Shown one piece after another: positions 17,731-30,720 of a DNA stretch of 64,000 bases. The notes under the pieces were generated by a model, which was not told the DNA's origin, made no database searches, and worked only from the letters and a program-made list of their open reading frames with translations. The DNA comes from Rhodovulum sp. 12E13 (GTDB lineage Bacteria; Pseudomonadota; Alphaproteobacteria; Rhodobacterales; Rhodobacteraceae), in NCBI RefSeq assembly GCF_003340565.1, contig NZ_QPLK01000011.1, positions 1 to 64,000 on the forward strand, given 5' to 3'. The position numbers and the translations under genes were made by a program. Within the stretch, counting starts at the first letter, position 1, and each line of letters starts with the position of its first letter.

Positions 17731-19308
17731 ATGACGGCACTTGACAACAGGACGGCCCCCGAAGCCGGGGCGGAAGAGACCGTCGGCGGCCTCAAGGTGC
17801 GCGAAGAGGTCGACCGCGAGACGGTCGAGACCGTGGCCTCGATGGGCAAGTACAAGTACGGCTGGGAGACGGACATCGAGATGGAGTTCGCCCCCAAGGG
17901 GCTGAACGAGGACATCGTCCGCCTGATCTCGGAGCGCAACGAGGAGCCCGAGTGGATGACCGAGTGGCGCCTCGCCGCCTATCGCCGCTGGCTGGAGATG
18001 GTCGAGCCCGACTGGGCGATGCTGAACATCACGCCGATCGACTACCAGGAGCAGTATTACTACGCCAAGCCGGCGTCGATGAAGGAAAAGCCCAAGTCGC
18101 TCGACGATGTCGACCCCAAGCTCCTCGAGACCTACGCGAAGCTCGGCATCCCGCTGAAGGAGCAGATGATCCTCGCCGGCGTCGAGGGCGCCGAAGGCGC
18201 GTCGCCGGCCGAGGGGCGCGAGGGCGAGCGCAAGGTGGCGGTGGATGCCGTGTTCGATTCGGTATCGGTCGGCACGACGTTCCAGAAGGAGCTCGCCGAG
18301 GCGGGGGTCATCTTCTGCTCGATCTCCGAGGCGATCCGCGAGCACCCCGAGCTGGTGAAGAAATACCTCGGCAGCGTCGTGCCGCAGGGTGACAACTACT
18401 TCGCCGCGCTCAACTCCGCCGTCTTCTCGGACGGTTCGTTCGTCTACGTGCCGCCCGGCGTGCGCTGCCCGATGGAGCTGAGCACCTACTTCCGCATCAA
18501 CGCCGAAAACACCGGCCAGTTCGAGCGGACGCTCATCATCTGCGACAAGGAGGCCTACGTCTCCTACCTCGAGGGCTGCACCGCGCCCCAGCGCGACGAG
18601 AGCCAGTTGCACGCGGCCGTCGTCGAGATCGTCGCGCTCGAGGATGCCGAGGTGAAGTATTCCACCGTGCAGAACTGGTTCCCCGGCGACGAGGACGGCA
18701 AGGGTGGCATCTACAACTTCGTCACCAAGCGCGCCGATTGCCGCGGCGACCGGTCCAAGGTGATGTGGACGCAGGTCGAGACGGGCTCGGCCATCACCTG
18801 GAAATACCCCTCCTGCATCCTGCGGGGCGACGACAGCCAGGGCGAGTTCTACTCGATCGCCATCACCAACAACCACCAGCAGGCCGATACCGGCACCAAG
18901 ATGGTGCACCTCGGCAAGAACACGAAGAGCCGGATCGTCTCGAAGGGGATCAGCGCTGGGCTGGCGCAGAACACCTATCGCGGCCTTGTCTCGATGCACC
19001 CCAAGGCCACGCACGGGCGCAACTATACCCAGTGCGACAGCCTGCTCATCGGTGACAAGTGCGGGGCGCACACCGTCCCCTACATCGAGGTGAAGAACAA
19101 CTCGTCCCGGGTGGAGCACGAGGCGACGACCTCGAAGGTCGACGACGACCAGATGTTCTACTGCCGTCAGCGGGGTATGGACGAGGAAGAGGCCGTGGCG
19201 CTGATCGTCAACGGGTTCGCCCGAGAGGTGCTGCAGGCCCTGCCCATGGAGTTCGCCATGGAGGCGCAGCAACTCGTCGCCATCAGCCTCGAAGGCTCGG
19301 TCGGCTGA
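17731..19308 (+). CDS. sufB: Fe-S cluster assembly scaffold protein SufB
   Basis: The scaffold subunit of the cytosolic SufBCD complex, on which Fe-S clusters are built. The product has 525 residues, with the usual features: [74 protein letters not shown] and the C-terminal [19 protein letters not shown]. The conserved Cys in YTQCDS and Glu in HEATTSK are present. The first 40 residues are a variable acidic lead. It is followed after 25 bases by a small membrane protein gene rather than directly by sufC. Confidence 0.98.
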   Translation: MTALDNRTAPEAGAEETVGGLKVREEVDRETVETVASMGKYKYGWETDIEMEFAPKGLNEDIVRLISERNEEPEWMTEWRLAAYRRWLEMVEPDWAMLNITPIDYQEQYYYAKPASMKEKPKSLDDVDPKLLETYAKLGIPLKEQMILAGVEGAEGASPAEGREGERKVAVDAVFDSVSVGTTFQKELAEAGVIFCSISEAIREHPELVKKYLGSVVPQGDNYFAALNSAVFSDGSFVYVPPGVRCPMELSTYFRINAENTGQFERTLIICDKEAYVSYLEGCTAPQRDESQLHAAVVEIVALEDAEVKYSTVQNWFPGDEDGKGGIYNFVTKRADCRGDRSKVMWTQVETGSAITWKYPSCILRGDDSQGEFYSIAITNNHQQADTGTKMVHLGKNTKSRIVSKGISAGLAQNTYRGLVSMHPKATHGRNYTQCDSLLIGDKCGAHTVPYIEVKNNSSRVEHEATTSKVDDDQMFYCRQRGMDEEEAVALIVNGFAREVLQALPMEFAMEAQQLVAISLEGSVG

Positions 19309-19333
19309 GTCGAAGGGCAGGGGGAGAGGGCTC

Positions 19334-19528
19334 ATGGCGCGCATGCTCACGCAGGCGGCCCTGACGGGCGCGTTCTGTCTCGTTTTCGCCCTTGCGGTGG
19401 ACACGGTGACCGACACGCTCTCGGTCGGTGCGTTCCTCGCCGTGTCCTTCGCATCGGGCTTCCTCGGCAGCCTCTTCGCGCAGACGGCGCTGCGCCGGGG
19501 CCGGCCTGTGGCAGGAGAGGCCGAATGA
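19334..19528 (+). CDS. Small two-helix membrane protein in the suf operon
   Basis: A 64-residue protein with two hydrophobic segments (about residues 8-27 and 31-50) separated by a short TDTLSVG turn, ending in a charged tail, [11 protein letters not shown]. Its stop overlaps the start of the next gene by 4 bases (ATGA), which supports genuine coupled translation. GGGGAGAGG precedes the start. There is no functional motif. Its position between sufB and the pyruvyl-transferase-like gene suggests it is a passenger of the operon. Confidence 0.7.
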   Translation: MARMLTQAALTGAFCLVFALAVDTVTDTLSVGAFLAVSFASGFLGSLFAQTALRRGRPVAGEAE

Positions 19529-20331
19529 CCGCGATCCGGCTGTTCTGGTATCGGCGCGAGGCCAATTTCGGCGACGCGCTCTCGCCCCTCGTCGTCGGCC
19601 ATGTCTCGGGCCGGCCGGTAAAATGGGCACCGAAGGACGCCGCCGAGCTCTTCGCCTGCGGCTCGCTGATGCGCATGGTGGCCGCCGGCGTCGAGGCGCC
19701 GCGCGCGCCGCGCGCGCCGCGGCCGGTCGTCTGGGGCACGGGCTGCATGGGGCCGGTCGAGCGCGGTTTTCTCGACCGGGTCGACGTGGCGCTGTTGCGC
19801 GGGCCGGTGACGGCTGCGCTTCTCGAACGCGCCGACACGCGCTTCGGCGACCCCGGGCTGCTCGCGGCCGAGGCGGTGGGCGGTCTGCCTGCGCGGGACG
19901 ACAAGGTGGGCATCGTGCCTCATCTGACCAAGCGGGGCGACCCGGCGCTCACAGCGCTTGCCGCGGCCGAGCCGCGCATCGAGGTGATCGACCCGGCGGG
20001 CGAGCCGGCCGATGTGGTGCGCCGCATCGCGTCGTGCGCCTATGTGCTGTCGTCGTCGCTGCACGGCCTCGTCGTGGCCGATGCCTGCGGGGTGCCGAGC
20101 GACTGGCTCGAGCCGTGGGGCCAGCACGCCCATGCCGCGCTCAAGTTCCATGACTATGCCGCGAGCGTGGGCCGTGCGCTGGGCGCGCCGCTCGCGGTGG
20201 CCGACATCCCCGCCCGCATCGCCCGGCCCCTGCCGCAGGCGATCCGCCACGGGGCCGCCGTCACCGAGGCGCAGCATGCCCTGCGCGAGAGTTTCCCGGC
20301 CCGCCTGCGGGCCGCCCAGGCCGCTGCATGA
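19525..20331 (+). CDS. Polysaccharide pyruvyl transferase-like protein
   Basis: The protein starts [21 protein letters not shown], the N-terminal signature of the CsaB/WcaK-like pyruvyl transferase superfamily. It contains [25 protein letters not shown] and, near residue 175, the conserved [17 protein letters not shown] motif. These enzymes add ketal pyruvate to cell-surface polysaccharides, or act as related glycosyl-type transferases; the exact substrate is unknown. The product has 268 residues, a compact member. It overlaps both neighbours by 4 bases or so within the isc-suf transcript, an unexpected place for a cell-envelope enzyme. Confidence 0.8.
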   Translation: MTAIRLFWYRREANFGDALSPLVVGHVSGRPVKWAPKDAAELFACGSLMRMVAAGVEAPRAPRAPRPVVWGTGCMGPVERGFLDRVDVALLRGPVTAALLERADTRFGDPGLLAAEAVGGLPARDDKVGIVPHLTKRGDPALTALAAAEPRIEVIDPAGEPADVVRRIASCAYVLSSSLHGLVVADACGVPSDWLEPWGQHAHAALKFHDYAASVGRALGAPLAVADIPARIARPLPQAIRHGAAVTEAQHALRESFPARLRAAQAAA

Positions 20332-20339
20332 GGACAGAG

Positions 20340-20651
20340 ATGATCGTCACCACCACTCCCACCGTCGAAGGCCGCACCATCACCGCCTATCATGGCGTCG
20401 TGGTCGGCGAGGCCATCCTCGGCGCCAACGTCTTCCGCGACATCTTCGCGGGGATCACCGACATCATCGGCGGCCGCTCCGGCGCCTACGAGGCGAGCCT
20501 GCGCGAGGCGCGCGAGACCGCCTTCTCGGAGCTGGAGGAGCATGGCCGCGCCATCGGCGGCAACGCCATTGTCGGCGTCGATATCGACTACGAGGTCGTC
20601 AACAACATGCTGATGGTCTCGGTTTCCGGCACCGCCGTCACGCTCTCCTGA
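20340..20651 (+). CDS. YbjQ/UPF0145 family protein
   Basis: A small (103-residue) cytosolic protein with the family pattern [14 protein letters not shown] at the N terminus, [20 protein letters not shown] and the conserved [15 protein letters not shown]. YbjQ proteins form a pentameric fold and are labelled heavy-metal binding, but their role is not established. ATG at 20340, behind GAGGA, is chosen because the family starts there; an ATG at 20328 overlapping the previous stop is the alternative. It lies within the suf operon between passenger genes and sufC. Confidence 0.88.
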   Translation: MIVTTTPTVEGRTITAYHGVVVGEAILGANVFRDIFAGITDIIGGRSGAYEASLREARETAFSELEEHGRAIGGNAIVGVDIDYEVVNNMLMVSVSGTAVTLS

Positions 20652-20800
20652 TCCCGACCGCACCACGACGCGCCGAGGCCCCATGCCTGCCTTCACCGCC
20701 GAATTTCCGCCGCTTCTGCCAGTGCTCGCCGCGCGCGTGCCACATGCGCGCCCGCTTCGCTGCGCATGTCTTGCGGAAAAGGTTGAAGAAGGGGGCAAGG

Positions 20801-21097
20801 ATGCCGGCCGACAAGCGCTTTCACGAGCGAATCCAGCGGATCGAACGGGGCAGAACATGGGCGCCCGACGGCGTCATCCACTGTCCGCCGGGCCAGAAGC
20901 ACCGCGGCCGGCGCGCCCGGCGAGGTGGCGGGCCGGGCCTGTCGGTCCTGGTGCTGCTCGCCCTGCCCGCGGCGGTGGCGCTCGCGGGGCCCGAGAGGCT
21001 GCCTGCCCCCGTCCTCGGCTTCTTTACCGCGCCGACGACCGAGGCCGCGATGGCCTCGCTCGGCCAGTGGCCGCCGCTCGCCGAGATCGTGCGCTGA
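20801..21097 (+). CDS. Small single-pass membrane protein, unknown function
   Basis: A 98-residue product, MPADKRFHERIQRIERGRTW at the N terminus, then a basic linker (KHRGRRARRGG), one membrane helix (LSVLVLLALPAAVALAG) and a short C-terminal part. The basic side should face the cytosol. Composition and position, 101 bases before sufC on the same strand, support a real gene. It is not recognised as a known family. It is another non-Suf member of the operon. Confidence 0.65.
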   Translation: MPADKRFHERIQRIERGRTWAPDGVIHCPPGQKHRGRRARRGGGPGLSVLVLLALPAAVALAGPERLPAPVLGFFTAPTTEAAMASLGQWPPLAEIVR

Positions 21098-21197
21098 CCC
21101 TTCGGGCGGCCCCGCGCCGCCCCGTTCCCGCACTCGAACCCAGCAATCCCCGGCCTGCCGCGGCAGCGCCGGGCGCACGCATTTGAAGGAGTCCGAC

Positions 21198-21952
<755 letters not shown>

Positions 21953-21953
<1 letters not shown>

Positions 21954-23263
21954 TGGCGACGCCGACCAGGGTCAAGCAGCAGGCGCTACAGGCCAAGCAC
22001 GACGCGCTCGAGGCGCGGCTGGCCGCGATGACCATGCCCGCGGGCGGCGGCTGGATCGTGTCGGCGCGCAACGCCGCGCTGACGCGGCTGCGCGAGACCG
22101 GCCTGCCGCACAAGCGCGACGAATACTGGAAATATACCGATCCCGCGACGCTGGTTCAGCCCGAGCCGGTGCAGGCGGCGCTGTTCGACGACGACGGCGA
22201 GGCGCCCGTCTTCGGCGAGATCGACCGGGTCAAGCTGGTGTTCGTCGATGGCGTGTTCGATTCCGACAAGTCCGACGACCCGTCGCTGGCCGGTGTCGAG
22301 ATCGAGCGCCTCGAAGAGGCAAGCACCAGGGATCTTCACTGGGCGCGCGATCTTTACGGCACGCTCGAGGCGCGGGGGCAGTCGCCCGTCCGCCGTCCGC
22401 TCGCCACCCTCAACACCGCCTTCGCCACCGACGGCGTGCTGATCCGCGTCACGGGCCGGGCGGCCAAGCCCGTAAGCCTGGTTTACCTCCACCGGTCAGA
22501 GACTTCCGACGCGATCCTTCACCACTGCATCAAGGTGGAGGCGGGCGCCGAGCTGACGGTGCTGGAAAACGGCCCCGCCGCCGCGCGCTTCAACAAGGTG
22601 ATGGAGGTCGACGTGGCCGAAGGCGGCACCTTCCACCATGTCCGCGCGCAGGGCCGCGACCACGAGCGGCGCGCGGCCACCCACATTTTCGCGCAGGTCG
22701 CCCGCGAGGCCACGTTCAAGTCGTTCACCCTGACGGCCAACGGCGTGCTCACGCGCAACGAGGTCGTCGTCGAATTTACCGGCGACGACGCGGTGGCCCA
22801 CGTCGCCGGCGCGTGCCTCGGCGACGGTGATTTCCACCACGACGACACGGTGTTCGTCACCCACGACGCCGAGCGCTGCGAGAGCCGGCAGGTCTTCAAG
22901 AAGGTCCTGCGCAACGGCGCGATCGGCGTCTTCCAGGGCAAGATCCTCGTCCAGCCCGGCGCGCAGAAGACCGACGGCTACCAGATCAGCCAGTCGCTGC
23001 TGCTCGACGAGGACAGCCAGTTCCTCGCCAAGCCGGAACTGGAAATCTACGCCGACGACGTGGCGTGCTCGCATGGCTCGACCTCGGGCGCGATCGACGA
23101 GGAGGGGCTGTTCTACCTGCGGTCCCGCGGCATCCCCGAGGGGCCGGCGACGGACCTTATGGTGCTCGCCTTCCTCGCCGAGGCGATCGAGGAAATCGAC
23201 GACGAGAAGATCGCCGACGACATAACCTCGCGCCTCGAGGCGTGGCTGGCGCGCCGGAGGTAG
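21953..23263 (+). CDS. sufD: Fe-S cluster assembly protein SufD
   Basis: The SufB paralogue and partner in the SufBCD scaffold. It starts at ATG 21953, overlapping the sufC stop by one base. The product has 436 residues, with an N-terminal helical region, LPHKRDEYWKYTDP, a beta-helix core and the C-terminal VACSHGSTSGAIDEEGLFYLRSRGIP, including the conserved His of the cluster-assembly site. It ends with the AFLAEAIEEI helix typical of SufD. It is followed within 4 bases by a membrane protein gene. Confidence 0.96.
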
Positions 23264-23266
23264 CGC

Positions 23267-23767
23267 TTGGCCATCTCGACCGAGATCGTCCGCACCTACC
23301 GGTCGCCGCGGGCCGTGATCCGGCGTCTGCTGGACGGCGGCCCGCGCGAGGATCGCGGCATCGCCTGGGTCATGGGGGCGTGCCTCATCATCTTCATCGG
23401 TCAGTGGCCGCGGCTGCAGCGCGAGGCGATGCTCGACCCCGAAGGCGCCCCCCTCGATGCGCGCATCGGCGCGGCGCTGTTCGCGTGGCTCTTCATCGCG
23501 CCGCTCCTGCTCTACGGGATCGCCGCGCTGTCGCACATCGTCGCCCGTCTCTTCGGGGGCAAGGGCACGTGGTGGGGGGCGCGTGCGGCCCTGTTCTGGA
23601 CGCTTCTCGCCACCTCGCCGCTCTTCCTGCTGCAGGGGATGGCGGCGGGGTTTTTCGGCGAGGGGCCCGAACTGACCATCGCCTCGTCGGTCACCGCCCT
23701 TGCGTTCCTGTCGATCTGGGGCATATCGCTGCGCGAAGCGGAGAGGCCCCAGGAAAGGCGTGCCTGA
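23267..23767 (+). CDS. YIP1-family-like membrane protein, copy 1
   Basis: A 166-residue integral membrane protein with four to five hydrophobic segments: WVMGACLIIFIG, ALFAWLFIAPLLLYGIAAL, ALFWTLLATSPLFLLQG and ASSVTALAFLSIWGISL. The start is TTG at 23267 behind GGAGG, three bases after sufD. Its relationship to the next gene is clear from the shared layout, with an RLFGGKGTW-like segment here and SFGGVGRIE there. Such YIP1-type pairs are found inside alphaproteobacterial suf operons. Their role is unknown; no enzymatic residues are seen. Confidence 0.8.
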   Translation: MAISTEIVRTYRSPRAVIRRLLDGGPREDRGIAWVMGACLIIFIGQWPRLQREAMLDPEGAPLDARIGAALFAWLFIAPLLLYGIAALSHIVARLFGGKGTWWGARAALFWTLLATSPLFLLQGMAAGFFGEGPELTIASSVTALAFLSIWGISLREAERPQERRA

Positions 23768-23770
23768 ACC

Positions 23771-24371
23771 ATGTCCGAGACCGCCCTCATCCCCGGCCTG
23801 ATCCGGCAGACCTTTTCCGACCCGCAGGGCGCGGCCCGCCGGCTCGTCGCGCTCGACCTGCCGGCACCTGTTCTCTGGCAGGCGCTCGTGCTCGTCGTGG
23901 CGCTCTCGGCCATGGCGGCGCAGGTCTCGTCGCTCCTTCTCTCGGGCGGCCCGGCGGCCGAGGGCGAGGCGCTCCTGCCCTTCGCCCAGAGCCCGCTCCT
24001 CGTCGGGATGATCCAGGGCGCTATCCTCGTGATCATGGTGTTCGCCGTCCACTGGATCGGCCGCAGCTTCGGCGGGGTGGGGCGGATCGAGGATTCGATC
24101 GCCGCCGTGACCTGGCTGCAATTCCTGCTCGTCTGCCTGCAGGTCGTCCAGCTCGGCGTCGGCTTCGTTTCGCCCGCGCTCTCGGGGCTGGTAGGGCTGG
24201 CGGGCATCGTCTTCTTCTTCTGGCTGCTGACGCAGTTCGTGATGGCCGTGCACGAGTTCGAGAGTGCCGCGATGGTCTTCGTCATGATCGTGGTGTCGCT
24301 GCTCGCGATCGTCTTCGCGCTGTCGCTCGTCCTCACGCTGCTCGGCCTGACCGTCCCCGGGGAGGCCCCGA

Positions 24372-24379
<8 letters not shown>
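23771..24379 (+). CDS. YIP1-family membrane protein, copy 2
   Basis: A 202-residue membrane protein beginning MSETALIPGLIRQTFSDPQG, with five predicted membrane segments between residues 30 and 195. The central WIGRSFGGVGRIEDSIAAVTW motif is characteristic of the Yip1 domain. It overlaps the start of sufS by 8 bases, so it is translated as part of the isc-suf operon. It is probably a paralogue of the preceding gene. A role in assembly or in membrane trafficking of clusters is not established. Confidence 0.82.
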
Positions 24380-25592
<1,213 letters not shown>

Positions 25593-25643
25593 CGGCCGGA
25601 GCCGCCGCGTCGGGCCATGGGAGCCAGCACCGCCTTCTGACCG

Positions 25644-27455
25644 TCAGCCCGCCGTCAGCGTCGAAGCGTGATAGGCCCGCCAGCCGCCAAGCGGCGTGAT
25701 GTCGTCGGCGCCCTCGGTCGCTGCCGCCTCGACGAGAAAGCCCTTCACGGATCGGCCGTCCTCGAGATCTATGGTGCCGATGCACAGCGGCGCGGGGACA
25801 GCGGCGACGAAACCGCCGAATTGCTCGAGCGGGAGTGCCCAGATCTCCGCCGCGATGGCGCCCCCGTTCTTGGCGCGGAGGAGGCCCGGCCGTGTGGGCG
25901 GCCCTCCCGGCAGGGCGAAGAGCCTGTAGCGCGGCGCCGTTCGCGCCTCTCCGAGGAACCGCGCGCCGCGCGCCGTGAGTTCGGGGTTGAGCGGCATCCC
26001 CGACAGGTGCGCGCCCACCACGGCGAGGGCCACCTCGCCCGGCATCGCCCGCGGCTGCGGCTCCGCAACGGCGGTCGGGGCATGGCCCGTCGCCCCGAGC
26101 GTGCCGCCGGCAGCCCGGTGGAGGCGCGCGGCCACCGCCGCGGCCAGCCCATCCTGACCGGCACGGCCAAGCAGCGTGAGGCTGCCCGGGCGGCCGTCGC
26201 GCTCCGGTCCGGTGGGAACGGAGATGCCGCAGAGGTCCAGCAGGTTGACGAAGTTGGTATAGGTGCCCAGCCGGGAATTAGGGGTGACGGGGTCGGCCTC
26301 GATCTCGGCGAGCGAGCAGACCGTCGGGATGGTCGGCACCGCCAGCAGGTCGGTGCCGTCGAGCAGCGGCTCGGCCTGCCGCTTGAGCTCTTCCAGCCGG
26401 TAGATGCCTCGGAAGGCGTCGGCCGCCGACAGCCGGTCGGCGCCGCCCACGATACGCCGCGTGACCGGGTGCAAGGCTTCCGGCTCGCGGCGCAGCAGGT
26501 CCTCGATCACGGTCATCCGCTCGGCCACCCAGGCGCCTTCGTAGAGCATCGCGGCGACCTCGAAGAACGGCGAGAAGTCGAGCTCGACGATCTGCGCGCC
26601 GAATCCCGCCAGACGGTCGAGCGCCGCGCCGAAGCCGGCCGCTCGAGCTCCGTCACCGAAGAACTCCCGCGTCGCGGCGTCGGGCACGCCGATCCGCAGG
26701 GCCGGCGGTGGGGGGCCGAGGGGCGGCACGGCGATCGCGCGTGACCATGGGTCGGCCGGGTCGGGGCCGGCCGCGGCGTGGAAGGCGGCCCAGGCGTCCT
26801 CGACCGTGAGCGCGAAGACCGAGACGGTGTCGAGGGTGCGGCAGGCGGGGACGACGCCCGTGGCGGACAGGGCGCCGAGGCTGGGCTTCAGCCCGACGAT
26901 GTTGTTGAGCGCGGCCGGCACCCGGCCGGAGCCCGCCGTGTCGGTGCCGAGAGCGAACGGCACGATCCCGCGCGCGACCGCCACCGCCGAGCCCGACGAC
27001 GAGCCGCCGGGCACGAGCGCGGGATCGACCGCGTTGCGCGGCACGGGGAAGGGCGTGCGCGTGCCGACCAGCCCGGTGGCGAACTGGTCGAGATTGGTCT
27101 TGCCGATGGGGATGGCCCCTGCCGCGCGCAGGCGGGCGACCACGGTCGCGTCGGCCTCGGCGTGATAGGCGTAGGCGGGGCAGGCCGCCGTCGTCGGGCA
27201 GCCGGCCACGTCGATGTTGTCCTTCACGGCGAAGGGCAGGCCCCAGAGCGGGTAGGCCGCGGGATCGAACCGGGGCAGCGCCCCGGCCTCGGCCGCAAGG
27301 ACGGACGCGGGCCGGAGGTGGAGGAAGATGCCCGGGTCGTCGGCGGCGGCCGCGCGGGCGAGCGCCTCGTCCATCGCGGCAGCCGGCGAGAGGCCGGCGG
27401 CGTAGGCGGCGTGCAGAGAGGCGATGTCGAAGGGCAGGTCGGAGAGGGTGGTCAC
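25644..27455 (-). CDS. atzF: Allophanate hydrolase AtzF
   Basis: Hydrolyses allophanate to two ammonia and two CO2 in the cytosol. The product has 603 residues. The amidase-signature domain (about 1-440) has the catalytic Lys in FAVKDNIDVAG and the Ser nucleophile region VPGGSSSGSAVAVA. A C-terminal domain from about residue 475 (GEVALAVVGAHLSGMPLN ... LFALPGGPP) is the AtzF C-terminal unit, linked to decarboxylation of the N-carboxyurea intermediate. It is the last gene of a nine-gene transcript and overlaps the cupin gene by 4 bases. No urea carboxylase gene is next to it, so its allophanate more likely comes from biuret than from urea. Confidence 0.93.
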   Translation of the reverse strand: MTTLSDLPFDIASLHAAYAAGLSPAAAMDEALARAAAADDPGIFLHLRPASVLAAEAGALPRFDPAAYPLWGLPFAVKDNIDVAGCPTTAACPAYAYHAEADATVVARLRAAGAIPIGKTNLDQFATGLVGTRTPFPVPRNAVDPALVPGGSSSGSAVAVARGIVPFALGTDTAGSGRVPAALNNIVGLKPSLGALSATGVVPACRTLDTVSVFALTVEDAWAAFHAAAGPDPADPWSRAIAVPPLGPPPPALRIGVPDAATREFFGDGARAAGFGAALDRLAGFGAQIVELDFSPFFEVAAMLYEGAWVAERMTVIEDLLRREPEALHPVTRRIVGGADRLSAADAFRGIYRLEELKRQAEPLLDGTDLLAVPTIPTVCSLAEIEADPVTPNSRLGTYTNFVNLLDLCGISVPTGPERDGRPGSLTLLGRAGQDGLAAAVAARLHRAAGGTLGATGHAPTAVAEPQPRAMPGEVALAVVGAHLSGMPLNPELTARGARFLGEARTAPRYRLFALPGGPPTRPGLLRAKNGGAIAAEIWALPLEQFGGFVAAVPAPLCIGTIDLEDGRSVKGFLVEAAATEGADDITPLGGWRAYHASTLTAG

Positions 27456-27814
27456 AGGTCATCTTCCTCGTCGAGAAACCGCACCGGGCGCTCCCACTGG
27501 ATCAGCACCACGCACCCCCCCTCGGACCAGACGGAGTGCTCGGTGCCGGCCGGGTTGAGCACCAGCGTTCCGGCGGGATAATGGCCGCGCTCGTCGCTCT
27601 GCACGCCCTCGAGCACGAGGATCGTCTCGAGGCCCGTATGCGCGTGCCGGGGCACCGCCGCGCCCGGCGCGTAACGCAGGAGCGCCACTGCGGGATCGGC
27701 CGCGCGCAGCTGGCAGATCTCCACGCCGTGCCGGAACGGGGCGAAGGGCAGGCCGCGCCATCCGCCGTCGAGAAGCCCGACGTGATGGCTCGGCATCGGA
27801 ACCGCCTTATCCAT
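27452..27814 (-). CDS. Cupin-domain protein (ChrR-like)
   Basis: A 120-residue single-domain beta-barrel protein. The cupin motif is visible as [20 protein letters not shown] (motif 1, with two His and the Glu) and [19 protein letters not shown] (motif 2, with the second His), so a metal site is expected. Proteins of this size and pattern resemble the C-terminal domain of the anti-sigma factor ChrR. ATG 27814 is used; 27829 is an alternative overlapping the previous gene further. It is in the transporter/amidohydrolase operon. A role as a small-molecule sensor or auxiliary hydrolase is possible but not shown. Confidence 0.8.
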   Translation of the reverse strand: MDKAVPMPSHHVGLLDGGWRGLPFAPFRHGVEICQLRAADPAVALLRYAPGAAVPRHAHTGLETILVLEGVQSDERGHYPAGTLVLNPAGTEHSVWSEGGCVVLIQWERPVRFLDEEDDL

Positions 27815-28501
27815 GTTCCGCCTCGGCATCGGCCTCGGCCGGGGCGAGCGCGGCGGCGATCCGGTCGACGGTGGCCGTCCAGCCCACGATGGCGCCCTGG
27901 GCGCGGATCATCTCGAGCGTCGCTTCCTTGAAGGCGGGAAAGTAGCTTTCGGTCGCGTCCTCGGCGAGCAGGCACGCGAAGCCACGGTCGTTGGCCTCGC
28001 GCATCGTCGTCTGCACGCAGACCTCGGTGGTCACGCCCGCGAAGATCAGCGACCGCGTGCCGAGCCGGGCGAGATGGCCCGACAGGTCGGTGGCGTGAAA
28101 GGCGCCCTTGCCCGGCTTGTCGAGCACGATCTCGCCCGCGGCAGGGGCGAGCTGCGGCACGATTTCGGCGCCGGGCTCTCCCGCGATCAGAACAAGGCCC
28201 ATCGGGCCGGGATCGCCGATCCGCAGGGCGGGCGTGCCGCGCTCGCGCTTGGCGGGCGGGCAGTCCGACAGGTCGGGGCGGTGGCACTCGCGCGTGTGGA
28301 TCACCGGCAGGCCCGCGCCGCGGGCGACCGCGAGCAGCCGGGCGACGGTGGGAACGATGGCCCGCAGCGGCCGCACGTCGTTGCCGAGCGCCGCCCCGAA
28401 GCCGCCCTCCTCGATGAAGTCGCGCTGCATGTCGATCACGATCAGCGCCGTCGTGGCGGGATCGAACCGGAAGGGAAAGGGCTGCGCCCCCGCGATCTCT
28501 C

Positions 28502-28505
<4 letters not shown>
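27807..28505 (-). CDS. Cysteine hydrolase (isochorismatase-like), possibly a triuret- or biuret-type amidohydrolase
   Basis: A 232-residue member of the isochorismatase-like family. The catalytic triad is Asp25 (IVIDMQRDF), Lys130 (LDKPGKGAF) and Cys163 ([18 protein letters not shown]), with the cis-peptide VTT before the cysteine. The start at 28505 overlaps the ABC ATPase stop (ATGA). It is a clear paralogue of the BiuH-like gene at 30028-30720 in the same operon. In described triuret-degrading bacteria a triuret hydrolase and a biuret hydrolase of this family occur together, so one of the pair could be the TrtA equivalent. A ureidoacrylate- or N-carbamoyl-type substrate is the alternative. 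Confidence 0.85.
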
Positions 28506-30027
<1,522 letters not shown>

Positions 30028-30031
<4 letters not shown>

Positions 30032-30720
30032 GGCAGGCCCGCGATCAGGGCGGCACTGTCGGCCACGGCGCCGAACACCCCGCCCTGCATCGTCACCATC
30101 CTGAGCGCGGCCTCGTGGTTGCCGGGGTCGGTCGCGCCGCAGCAATCGGCCAGCACGAGGCACTCGAAGCCGCGGTCGTTCGCCTCGCGCATGGTGGTTG
30201 AGACGCAGACATCCGTCGTGATGCCGCAGATCACGAGGTTGTCGATGCCGCGCGTCCGCAGGATCAGCTCCAGATCCGTGGCGCAGAAGCTGCCCTTGCC
30301 GGGCTTGTCGATCACGGTCTCGCCCGGCAGTGGCGCGAGTTCGGGGACGATCTCCCACCCCGGCTCGCCGCGCACGAGGATCTTGCCGCAGGGGCCGGGG
30401 TCGCCGATGCCGGCGCCGATCCGCTGCGAGCGCCACCGCTTGTTGGCGGGCAGGTCCGACAGGTCGGGGCGATGCCCCTCGCGCGTGTGGAAGATGGGGT
30501 AGCCCTTCGCGCGCATCGCCGCGAGCACCGCCCTGATCGGCTCGATCGGCGCGCGGGTCAGCGACAGGTCGTAGCCCATCGCGTCGACATAGCCGCCCTT
30601 CCCGCAGAAATCGGTCTGCATGTCGATGACGATCAGCGCCGTGTTCTCCGGCCTCAGGTCGCCGTTCCAGGGCCAGGCATAGGGATCGGCCGCGACGGTG
30701 TGCTGCACCGCGTCCTTCAT
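30028..30720 (-). CDS. biuH: Biuret hydrolase (BiuH-type cysteine hydrolase)
   Basis: Predicted to hydrolyse biuret to allophanate and ammonia. The product has 230 residues. From memory of the Rhizobium leguminosarum enzyme, the triad Asp36-Lys142-Cys175 and the substrate-contacting Gln215 correspond here to Asp33, Lys139, Cys172 and Gln212, all shifted by exactly three. The surrounding segments ([53 protein letters not shown]) look like that enzyme throughout. The product allophanate is the substrate of AtzF encoded by the same operon. It overlaps the formamidase gene upstream and the ABC ATPase gene downstream by 4 bases each. Confidence 0.82.

Noticed and set aside
17326-20277. Long minus-strand frame opposite sufB and neighbours (about 980 codons)
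   Set aside because: Shadow of the sufB/iscS coding strand; no domain, repetitive Arg/His/Leu/Asp composition.
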